From positions 434,001-498,000 of the forward strand of contig JAZGSX010000010.1 of NCBI GenBank assembly GCA_039519185.1: a DNA stretch of 64,000 nucleotides, written 5' to 3'. Within the stretch, counting starts at the first letter, position 1; each line of letters opens with the position of its first letter. Below are positions 10,501 to 18,979 of the stretch, piece after piece. The position numbers and the translations under genes are program-made. Below the pieces are notes generated by a model. The model did not search any database, was not told where the DNA came from, and saw only the letters and a program-made list of their open reading frames with translations. This stretch comes from Astragalus membranaceus (Eukaryota; Streptophyta; Magnoliopsida; Fabales; Fabaceae).

Positions 10501-11900
10501 TTAATGGGGTCGGTAAATCTGAAGACGAAGATTTCAAATTAGATTCCTGTGGTGTGTTGAGGTTCCGGGGTAGGATCTGTGTTCCTGACGATGAAGAGAT
10601 GAGAAAGGCAATTTTAGAGGAAGGTCATCGTAGCAAGTTGAGTATCCATCCTGGAGCAACGAAGATGTATCAAGATCTGAAAAAGATGTTTTGGTGGTAT
10701 GGTATGAAGAGGGATGTGGCACAGTTTGTGTATGCCTGTTTGACCTGTCAAAAGTCGAAGGTCGAGCACCAGAAGCCAGCAGGGTTAATGCAACCGTTGG
10801 AAGTCCCAGAGTGGAAATGGGATAGCATAGCGATGGATTTTGTGACGGGGTTACCGAATACAGTTAAGGGTCATGACGCTATTTGGGTGATCATTGATAG
10901 GTTAACGAAGTCTGCTCATTTTATTCCTATTAATATCACTTATCCGGTGTCGAGGTTGGCAGAGGTATATGTCAAAGAAATTGTGAGGCTGCACGGTATT
11001 CCGAAGAGTATTGTGTCAGATAGGGATCCGAGGTTCACTTCCGAGTTTTGGAAGAGTTTGCAGAAAGAATTGGGTTCTAAGTTAAAAATGAGTTCGGCGT
11101 ATCATCCCCAGACCGATGGTCAGTCAGAGAGAACAATTCAGTCGTTAGAGGATTTGTTGAGGGCTTGTGTATTGGAACAGCGGGGATCATGGGATTCCTA
11201 CCTTGCGTTGATTGAGTTTACTTATAACAACAGTCACCATTCCAGCATTGGGATGGCACCGTTTGAAGCATTGTATGGTCGAAAGTGTAGGACGCCATTA
11301 TGTTGGTATGAGTCGGGAGAAAGTGTAGTGTTGGGTCCGGAGATTGTGCGGGAGACTACAGAGAAGATCAAGATGATCCGTGAGAAGATGAAGGCTTCGC
11401 AGAGTCGGCAGAAAAGTTATCATGACAAGCGGAGGAAGGATTTAGAATTTCAGGAGGGGGAGCATGTGTTCTTGAGGGTTTCTCCTATTACCGGTGTTGG
11501 CCGAGCGTTGAAATCGAAGAAGCTCACTCCTCGATTTGTTGGTCCTTATCAGATTTCTGAAAGAATCGGAAATGTGGCTTATAGAGTGGCTTTACCGCCA
11601 AATCTTTCGAACTTGCATGACGTGTTTCACGTGTCACAACTTCGGAAGTATGTTTCGGATCCATCTCATGTGATCCATATGGACGATGTAGAGGTGCGGG
11701 ATAATCTCACTGTGGAGACGATGCCCGTACGGATTGAGGATCGTGAAGTGAAGGCGCTTAGAGGCAAAGAGATTGCATTAGTGAAAGTGGTCTGGCTAGG
11801 AGCTGCCGGCGAGAGTATGACTTGGGAGCTAGAGAGCAAGATGCGAGAATCCTACCCAGAGTTGTTTGATCAGGTAAATTTCGAGGACGAAATATTCTAA
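7530..11900 (+). CDS. gag-pol: Gag-Pol polyprotein of element A (Tekay-type)
   Basis: A single open frame of 1456 residues encodes all functions for copying and integrating the element. In order: gag capsid domain (about 40-200); three CCHC zinc knuckles (about 254-267, 274-288, 293-307); aspartic protease with DTGATHCF (about 350); reverse transcriptase with FIDDILVYS (about 670); RNase H with CDAS and DHKSLKYLF (about 816-890); integrase with an HHCC finger (about 1032-1075) and D-D-E residues (in AMDFV, SDRD and SERT, about 1101, 1162 and 1198); and a C-terminal chromodomain (about 1405-1450, VKVVWLG...MTWELES). The start MAGRND is shared with element E and lies 12 nt after a splice-acceptor-like CAG. 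No stop or frameshift was found. Gag and Pol are in one frame, as is usual for the clade. The chromodomain is expected to direct integration to heterochromatin, in line with the nested setting. Confidence 0.96.
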   Translation: MAGRNDAALAAALQAMAQAVQGQQNVGDNAGFRSLTTFQRENPPTFKGKYDPDGAMAWLKEIERIFRVMDCTVEQKVRFGTHMLAEEADDWWLATRQRLETVQEEITWEVFSREFLRKYFPEDVRGKKEIEFLELKQGGMSVTAYAAKFVELAKFYPHYSEATAEFSKCIKFENGLRPDIKQAIGYQKIRVFADLVDSCRIFEEDSTARYKATSERKGKFQSRSKPYEVPAGKGYQKAAGGKGPSGGDAPASIVCYKCGKPGHKSTTCRSDDRNCYRCGKKGHMAADCKVKDVVCFNCGESGHISTKCTKPKKERSTGKVFALAGEEPDDDDGLIRGTCFINGTSLKSLIDTGATHCFISVDCCKRLGLVLSAMCGDMVVDTPAKGSVITSQVCSQCPVSIFGKDFIVNFVCLPLRGLDVILGMDWLENNHVHINCRSKSVSFGEESSVLVSAGQLKKLKKEGVQLFVLMASLSAESQAVIEELKVVREFPEVFPDEIPGVPPEREVEFSIDLVPGTRPVSMAPYRMSASELSELKTQLEEFLEKKFVRPSVSPWGAPVLLVKKKDGSMRLCVDYRQLNKVTIKNKYPLPRIDDLMDQLVGARVFSKIDLRSGYHQIKVKDEDVQKTAFRTRYGHYEYSVMPFGVTNAPGVFMEYMNRIFHNYLDRFVVIFIDDILVYSKSDEEHVEHLKSVLEVLKEKKLYAKLSKCEFWLKEVSFLGHVTSGNGIAVDPAKVEAVLEWESPKSVTEIRSFLGLAGYYRRFIEGFSKLALPLTQLTCKGKVFVWDARCEESFMELKKRLTTSPVLTLPNPEEPFVVYCDASKMGLGGVLMQNGKVVAYASRQLRIHEKNYPTHDLELAAVVFVLKIWRHYLYGSRFEVFSDHKSLKYLFDQKELNMRQRRWLELLKDYDFGLNYHPGKANVVADALSRKSLHMSAMMVKELELIEEFRDLSLVCKMTPRSVKLGMLKIDNDFLGSIREAQKTDVKLVDLINGVGKSEDEDFKLDSCGVLRFRGRICVPDDEEMRKAILEEGHRSKLSIHPGATKMYQDLKKMFWWYGMKRDVAQFVYACLTCQKSKVEHQKPAGLMQPLEVPEWKWDSIAMDFVTGLPNTVKGHDAIWVIIDRLTKSAHFIPINITYPVSRLAEVYVKEIVRLHGIPKSIVSDRDPRFTSEFWKSLQKELGSKLKMSSAYHPQTDGQSERTIQSLEDLLRACVLEQRGSWDSYLALIEFTYNNSHHSSIGMAPFEALYGRKCRTPLCWYESGESVVLGPEIVRETTEKIKMIREKMKASQSRQKSYHDKRRKDLEFQEGEHVFLRVSPITGVGRALKSKKLTPRFVGPYQISERIGNVAYRVALPPNLSNLHDVFHVSQLRKYVSDPSHVIHMDDVEVRDNLTVETMPVRIEDREVKALRGKEIALVKVVWLGAAGESMTWELESKMRESYPELFDQVNFEDEIF

Positions 11901-11912
11901 GTGGGGGAGAGT
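11899..11912 (+). promoter_or_regulatory. Polypurine tract of element A
   Basis: AAGTGGGGGAGAGT directly abuts the 3' LTR and overlaps the gag-pol stop codon. It is the plus-strand primer site. The preceding GAGGACGAAAT box is shared with B, D and E. Confidence 0.9.
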
Positions 11913-14562
11913 TGTAACACCCAAAAATTATTTAATTAATTTATTTAATTAAGTAATTGGGGATTTAAATTAAATTATTTGATGTAATTTAATTAATTGA
12001 ATTTATACTGATATGCGTAGGAAGTACTAGAAAGTGGAGGTGCTGAACCAAATGGACTTGGGCCTAAGTGAGAAGCCCAAGCCTGTTATTCTTGTCATAT
12101 GCGAAGTGTTGGTTTAGTTGGGGTCTAGGGTTGGTGGCAATTCGCAAAATCAGAAGAGAAAACGCAAGAAAGAAAGAAAGAGCGTGAGATAGAGAGAGAG
12201 AGCAAGGAAGGGCGCCGTAAGGAGAGAAGAGGAAGAGGAGAGAAGTCGCAACCAAGGAAGAGCAAGAACGTGATCTTGTTGTTGTGGTCCTGTACGTGAC
12301 TATCTCCGGAGCCTCCGTTCTTCAATTTCGAGGTTAGGGGAGCTCTATCATTCTATCTAATAATTCCTATGATGAGTTCTAGATCTAGGGCTCGTATTAG
12401 AATCGTACGTTTTCTTGATGTTCTTGCGTTTTTGAAGTCCCTTGCGTTTTTGATGTTCTTGCGTTCTTGATGTTCTTGATGCATTGTTAATGTTGGTTTT
12501 TATATATATATATATATGTATGCGAATTGAGGGATACATGAGTTCTTGATGTTTCTTGATGCATTGTGGTATTGGTTATTATGTGTACATATATATGCGA
12601 AGTGAATGGTTGAGTTTTCCTATACATATGTGTGCGAATTGTAGTGTGGGATTGTGCTTGTGTTGTTCGCAAAAATTGATGGATGGTGTGTAGGCGCCTA
12701 GGGCGCCAAGGGGATAGGGAAAACAATGCTCAATTGAATTTTTGGAGGAATTAATTAAAATAAGTGTATTTTTGGTGGCTGGAAAATGTTGAGATTTTAT
12801 AATTTCAAGTTGTCAAGAAAAACCAATTTTTAGTGTTAAAGAGTGTTGAACAAATTCTGGGTGTGTTGCTGTTTTTCTGGGCGCTGGGTGCCTGTGCAGG
12901 GCGCTGGGCGCCTGATGGAGTGTGTGGGGTGCGTGTCTGGCGCGCCTGGGCGCTGGGCGCCTGGGGCGTGCGTGTTGCGTTTTTGCGCCTGGGCGCTAGG
13001 CGCCCGTGTCTTGTTTGTGTTGCGCTGTGCGCGCGTTGTTGCTCCCTGGGCGCATGGCGCCCGTGTCTGTGTTGCGTTGTGCGCGCCTGGGCGCTGGGCG
13101 CCTGTGGCGCTGTGTTGCGTTGTGTTGTGCGCGCCTGGGCGCTGGGTGCCTGTGTTGCCTGGGCGCCTAAGGCGCCAATTTTCAGAACGTTGTCTAATTT
13201 TTCCCAAACTTATTTTTATCATAACTTTTGACTCCGACGTCCGTTTTGAACGATTCAAAAAGTGTCGTGAAGCTTTTTACGCTGTCCATCTATGGGTCTA
13301 ATTTTTTAAAATGAAAAATTGTTATTTTCTGATGGTTTGTGGGCGCCCAAGTGGCTGTCCCCGGTGATCGTCCCAGTGACATTGAAAAATGACGTGGAAC
13401 TCTTTAAAAATCCCTTTTGGTGTATAAACAACAGTTTTAACACGGTAGTGTCAAAATGACTGTTTTGCCCCTAGTGGCCAAAGTTAATGATAATGATGTG
13501 TAAATGACGAGGATGCCCTTGGTGGCTAGTCAAATGACTGTTTTGCCCCTAGTGGCCAAAGTTAATGATAATGATGTGTAAATGACGAGGATGCCCTTGG
13601 TGGTTAGTCAAATGACGTTTTTGCCCTCAGTGGCTAATGTTTGAGTTGAATGATGTTTATGTGTAAGTGACATTTGGGGCTTGAGTGGCTGAGTGATGTT
13701 AAGGCCTAAAAGGCTAAGTGACGTTATTTGTGTGTGAATTATGAAATGACAGGTGCTGTGCCTTTATTCGGCAAACCGGTAAGTGACGGGTCACATAGTT
13801 GACCTTGAATTGAGTAATTGTGTATTTGTGTATTGTGAGTGGTGCATGTCATAGTGTCACATGCCCATATGCATAAACCCAGTGATGTTTTGAGGCCTGA
13901 GTGGCTAAGTGATGAAAAGGCCTGAGTGGCTAAGCGACGTTTTGTGAAAAGGTACCTTCATGCATATACCCGCGAGTGGGTTGCATTTCATAAATCTACA
14001 TGATATGTAATGAGTTATTGTAAATGATGTAAGAGATGACTATGATGTGAGTATTTGGTGTTTGGATGCTGATTGTTCTAGTGCGTAGCCTATGATTAGT
14101 GCTTATCATATTTTCTATTATATAGACTGAAATGATGCTCACCCTTTCCTGTTTGAATGTTACCCCCGTGTTGGTAACGTGCAGGTGATTCCCAGTGAAG
14201 GTATTAGCTTCACTTTTGAGTCGAGTCGTCATGCTCTGATACGTAGCACTCAGGGGGGATAACGAACTCGGCATTTATTTATGATTTTTGATTATTATGT
14301 CCAAGTGGACTATTTGGTTATGTTTTACTATTTTTCCGCTGCGTATTGGGTTGTGTTATGTTGAGTTTTATAAGTGACGTTGAAATGAGATTGGAGATTC
14401 TTTATTTGTGATGTGCTACGCGAATGCATGAGTATTGAGTTGAACTGTTTTTCAAAACTGCTAAGCGACGTTTTATTGAAGTATGTGTAACATTTCCCTA
14501 TGAACGAGATTTTCAAACTCTGATTTTTATAAACGAAGTAACGGGTAGAAAGGGGTGTTACA
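11913..14562 (+). mobile_element. Element A 3' LTR
   Basis: It has the same length as the 5' LTR. Substitutions were seen near 12083, 12583, 13935, 14214 and 14441. It is followed by the second CGCCC target copy and then by resumed element B LTR. Confidence 0.96.
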
Positions 14563-15262
14563 CGCCCTGGGCGCCGTGTTCGTGTGCGCGTTCTGTGTCT
14601 GTGTTTGGCGCCCGTGTGCTGGGCGCCGTTTCCTGCGTGTTGTGCGTGTGTGCGCGCCTGGGCGCTGGGCGCCCGTGGCGTGTTGTGTTGCGTGTGTGTG
14701 CGCGCCAGGGCGCTAGGCGCCTGTGGCGTGTTGCGTTGTGTGCTTGTGTGCGCGCCTGGGCGCTGGGCGCCAGTGCGCGTGTTGCCTGGTTGCCTGGGCG
14801 CCTAAGGCGCCAATTTCAGGATGTTGTCTAGTTTTTCCCAAACTTATTTTTAACGTAACTTTTGACTCAGACCTCCGTTTTGAACGATTCAAAAAGCGCT
14901 GTGAAGCATTTTCCGTTGCCTATCTGTGTGTTCCCTTTTTGAAAATAAAAATTTATAATTTCAGAAGGTTGCTGGGGCGCCCCAAGTGGCTGTTCCCGGT
15001 GATCGTTGCTGTGACAATGCAAAGGTATTTTTGCGTCTTTGAGAATTCTCTTTTGAGCACGACCAGTGGTTTTAACAAAGTAATGTCAAAAATGATGATT
15101 TTGACGATGATGCCTTAGTGGCTAGTTAAATGACTGTTTTGCCCTTAGTGGCTAATGTTCTTTCTAATGACGAGTGAATGACTGTTTTGCCCTTAGTGGC
15201 TAATGTTCTTTCTAATGACGAGTAAATGACTGTTTTGCCCTTAGTGGCTAATAATAATTATA

Positions 15263-15454
15263 ATGACGTGTAAAAGTCTGTTTTGCCCTTGGCGGCTAAT
15301 ATTAATTGTAATGACGTGTAAAAGTCTGTTTTTCCCTTGGTGGCTAATATTAATTGTAATGACGTGTAAAAGTCTGTTTTGCCCTTGGTGGCTAATATTA
15401 ATTGTAATGACGTGTAAAAGTCTGTTTTGCCCTTGGTGGCTAATATTAATTATA
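15263..15454 (+). repeat. 48-bp tandem array (4 copies) in B LTR
   Basis: Units begin ATGACGTGTAAAAGTCTG at 15263, 15311, 15359 and 15407; partly related units lie on both sides. The same array is at 20516-20707 in the other LTR. The period is a multiple of three, which makes a spurious 16-residue protein repeat. Confidence 0.92.
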
Positions 15455-15930
15455 ATGACGTGTAAATGACGATGATGCCCTTGGTGGCTAGTGAATGACG
15501 TTTTTGCCCTCAGTGGCTATTGTTTGAGTTGATTGATATTTACGTGTAAGTGACGATGAAAACCCAGTGACGTTTGAGGCCCGAAGGGCTAAGTGATGTT
15601 AAGGTCTAAATGGCCAAGTGACGTTGTGTGCTGATTGTGAATTTAACAGGTGCTGTGCTCCTTGCGAGCAAACCGATAAGTGACGGGTCACATAGTTGAC
15701 TATGATTTGAGTAATTGTGTGTTTGTGTGTTGTGAGTGGTGCATGTCATAGTGTCTCATGCCCATATGCATAAACCCAGTGACGTTTTTGAGGCCTGAGT
15801 GGCCAAGTGACGATGAGGCCTTAAGGGCTAAGCGACGTTTGTGAAAAGGTACCTCATGCATATGCCCGCAAGTGGGTTGCATTTCATACTCCTGCATGAC
15901 ATTGTGACGACTCGTTGTGCCGAGTAACTT

Positions 15931-16091
15931 GATGATGTAATTGACTGTTTTACCCTTGATGATGTAATTGACTGTTTTATCCTTGATGATGTAATTGACT
16001 GTTTTACCCTTGATGATGTAATTGACTGTTTTACCCTTGATGATGTAATTGACTGTTTTACCCTTGATGATGTAATCGACTGCTTATCCTT
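15931..16091 (+). repeat. 27-bp tandem array in B LTR
   Basis: Units GATGATGTAATTGACTGTTT... repeat every 27 bp: five good copies and one degenerate here, four and one in the other LTR (21184-21317). The LTR pair has gained or lost one unit since insertion. Confidence 0.92.
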
Positions 16092-16278
16092 GATGATTGA
16101 CTTGATGTTCGTGATGTGGTTGATATAGTGTCTTGGCTCTAGCATAGTGCTTATCATACGCTTTATTATATTGTTAGATGAACTCACCCCTTCTGTTTGA
16201 ATGTTACCCCTATGCGGTAACGTGCAGGTGATCATTGAGTGAAGTCTTATGTACCTTCACTAGCTGAGTCGGGTCGTC

Positions 16279-16288
16279 TGCTCTGATA
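16279..16288 (+). promoter_or_regulatory. tRNA-iMet 3'-end mimic in B LTR
   Basis: TGCTCTGATA is complementary to the PBS core TATCAGAGCA about 320 bases downstream. It is repeated at 21505-21514. Confidence 0.65.
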
Positions 16289-16600
16289 TGTAACACTAGG
16301 GAGGGGAATGAATGTTGTTTAAGTCATTTATGACTATTGTGGTCATTGGATTTTAGTATTGGAAGCCTGGCATAGTTGTAATGCCTTTTATGATTAAACT
16401 GTTGAATTTTCGATGTGAAGTTGTATTTTAACCGATAATGACGTTTTGAAGTTATTATAAGGCTGTTTTTGAAAAGCGAGTTATTTGAAGTGTGACGTTT
16501 AGCGAAGTAAGTGTGACATCCCTTGTGGTGTAAATAAATTTTGAAAACTCTGATATTTTTATTAAACAAATTACCGGGTAGAAAAGGGGTGTTACATTAG

Positions 16601-16612
16601 TGGTATCAGAGC
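16601..16612 (+). promoter_or_regulatory. Primer binding site of element B
   Basis: TGGTATCAGAGC lies four bases after the LTR, the same as in element A. Confidence 0.95.
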
Positions 16613-18366
16613 AATGGTTGGTCTGTCCGGCCGAGTCGTCGAGTCGTTGTGTCAGATAGTGACCAACTGTTGTCTTTTCAGTGCTGACCGTTGTTTGTGT
16701 TGCAGGTACACCGGAAAGTTTCTATTGGTAAGTGAACTAGTGGGGGAGATTTCCCTACTAGTGCTGTGTGCCCTATTGTGTATTCAGTGTGAGAACTGTG
16801 TTTTGCTGTTGTGATCCTTGTTGTTGACCTTATTGCTGCGTGCTTCTAAATGAATTGTCATGTTGTTTAAATGTTCACATGTGTTTTAGTCGATATTGAG
16901 CTCTGTGTGTTTTATATAAAATGTCGAATTAACTGCTGTTGCTGTGGATTGTTAAGTCGCATGTACTTTCTTATGTTGATATGTCCGAACTATTTTAAGA
17001 GGTCGACGCTGAGCCTTTACGAAAAGTTCTGTGAATACGTTTGATGTTTGAAAACTGAATGCGTTGTAAAATTATTTTGTGGACTATTTCAAGTTATTGC
17101 TGCACTAATAACTGTCGTAGCGTTTTAATCACTACAAACGAAAAATATCTTCATTAAGTGCTATAATTTTGACCTCAACTCTTTTTGGAAAAGACCGCAA
17201 TTTGATGTAACAATTTTAGCTGAGGACTATCGTCTCATGTGATTGCTATTTTGACTTGCCTAATTTTCCTCAAGGTGGAGTCTTGTATGCTTGAGTTTTA
17301 TGACAAAATCTTTTTGGTCGTTACTTCTTGAATACCGAGATTAGCATTAAAAATTACTTTTATAAACGATTCGGATTTTGTTTTAGCAGTTGCACTCTTG
17401 CGATATGCGTTACATGGTTTTAAAAATCTTAAGAATTAAAAATGTGCATTTTGGACGCTTGTGCACTTGGGCCGAATTAACTAATTACTATAAATGTTAA
17501 TGTAACTATTCTTTTGGGCTGACTAGGTTTAATAAGGTTTTAAATGTTAACTGTGTTCCTGTGTACTTAGTTGATAATGTTTCGTGGATTATCCTGAGCT
17601 ATTTGCTATTGCTGTTTGAATGATAAATGCCATGCGGTTTTAAAAAGTCGAATGCTACTGCTGTTTTGTTTAAACTGCTGTTGCTGTTTTATTTAAATAA
17701 TTGTTGCTGTTTCTGAAAAATGATCATTGCTGTTTTCAGAAAATAATGTTGCTGTTTTATTCGGATAATTGTTATGATTTTCTGCAAAATGACTATTGCT
17801 GAAAATGATTGTTGCTACCTTTTTAAAAGTTGTTGTTGCTGCTTCCTAAGGCCGCTGTCAGTGCTTTCAAGAATAACTGTTACTGTCCCTACTTTTGTAC
17901 ACTACTGCTATTTTACGAGTTGTGCCTGTTTTTGGGTTGTTGACTGTCTCTATTTTTATGAGTTGCCCTATTGGTGGTTTGGAGTCTAAAGGATGAAGAG
18001 ATTTTGAAAATTGCTTTTGAACGACTCATAGACAATTTTATGGTTGGATACTGATAGTAGCATTGAAAATTATTGTTGCAGTTTCTTTCTGAAAAACTAT
18101 TGGTACTGTTTTTGTGAAAATTATTGTTGTCACTTCCTGGAAAAAATTATTGTTGTTGTTTCCTGAAAAATCATCGTTGCTGTCTTTAAAAAATACTTTC
18201 ACTGTACCGAAAAGTACTGTTACTGTTCCTAACTTATGCGCTGCCCCTATTTTTATGAGTTGTGCCTAATTCGATTGTTAACCGTTGCCGGTGCCTTAGT
18301 GCCTGATTGTGTGACTGAGTTGTTAATATTGTTGTTGTTGATGATGTTGCTCTGTTGTTGGTTTTT

Positions 18367-18602
18367 AGTTGTTGATGTCGCCTGAGTGGAAATTGTAGTT
18401 GCTGATGTCGCCTGAGTGGCAATTGTAGTTGTTGATGTCGCCTGAGTGGCAATTGTAGTTGTTAATGTCGCCTGAGTGGCAATTGTGGTTGTTGATGTCG
18501 CCTGAGTCACAATTGTAGTTGTTGATGTCGCCTGAGTGGCAATTGTAGTTGTTGATGTCGCCTGAGTGGGAGTTGTAATTGTTGATGTCGCCTGAGTGGC
18601 AA
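18367..18602 (+). repeat. 30-bp tandem array, second copy
   Basis: Eight units of 30 bp in the complete B internal region, in register with the array at 3345-3580. Confidence 0.9.
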
Positions 18603-18965
18603 AGTTGTTTGTGGATATTGTTGTCGTGTTACTAAAATTATGAGACTTGTTGTACGACTGTTATGCATCCTGTGAATTTCGTTGTGATGCTATGATGATT
18701 GAAGTATTTGGTTATCCTTATGGGTAGATGAGTGGGGTAGGATGCGAGCTAGTTTATCAGAGTAGCGCAGCGGAGTAGAGAGTGAGTCTGATTATTACTG
18801 CTTGAAGTTACCTGGCTGAACAAGTAGGAGGGACGGCCGCCCAAGCACTTACCGCCGGTAATCAGAGCAATAGTAATCAGCATGAATGATAGCACTAGTT
18901 GTCTAGGTGGCCTTAGTGGGAGAGTGTTGGCGTTGACAGGTGGATTTCGAGGACGAAATTCCTTT

Positions 18966-18979
18966 AAGTGGGGGAGAGT
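18966..18979 (+). promoter_or_regulatory. Polypurine tract of element B
   Basis: AAGTGGGGGAGAGT precedes the 3' LTR and is identical to the tract of element A and to 3944-3957. Confidence 0.9.

Larger units (their letters stand above)
4769..14562 (+). mobile_element. Element A: intact Tekay/Del-type Ty3/gypsy chromovirus
   Basis: This is a complete 9794-bp LTR retrotransposon. Both LTRs are 2650 bp (constant offset 7144) and I found about five substitutions between them and no length difference. It has TG...CA ends, target duplication CGCCC, a tRNA-iMet PBS, an uninterrupted gag-pol frame and a polypurine tract. It sits inside the middle LTR of element B, in one of that LTR's GGCGCC-rich stretches, so it is younger than B. 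The near-identity of the LTRs suggests a very recent insertion, possibly still mobile; that is inference. Confidence 0.97.
14568..16596 (+). mobile_element. Element B middle LTR, second part
   Basis: The B LTR resumes after the insertion: GGCGCC palindromes (14568-14815), the conserved TTTTGACTC..CCGTTTTGAACG block, two tandem arrays, many TGACG motifs, a TGCTCTGATA tRNA-like 10-mer at 16279-16288, and the terminal GGGTGTTACA followed by the PBS. Array copy numbers differ from the right-hand LTR. Confidence 0.93.
16597..18979 (+). mobile_element. Element B internal region, noncoding (LARD-like)
   Basis: Only about 2.4 kb separates the LTRs and it holds no protease, RT or integrase. Near 16621 it shares GGTCTGTCCGGCC with A. 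It then has a TTTGTGTTGCAG acceptor-like site ending at 16705. At about 16735-16780 a scrap (CTAGTGGGGGAGAT...CCCTACTAG) resembles the A gag sequence just before the first zinc knuckle (about 8257). So B looks like a deletion derivative of an A-like ancestor. The rest is GTTGCTG-rich filler and the 30-bp array. It must depend on proteins from relatives. Confidence 0.85.

Noticed and set aside
15263..15469. Frame with 16-residue repeats
   Set aside because: Product of the 48-bp LTR array; the same in the other LTR; no gene evidence.
16614..16814. 66-codon frame after the B PBS
   Set aside because: It overlaps the PBS region and a scrap of gag DNA in another frame; not a preserved protein.
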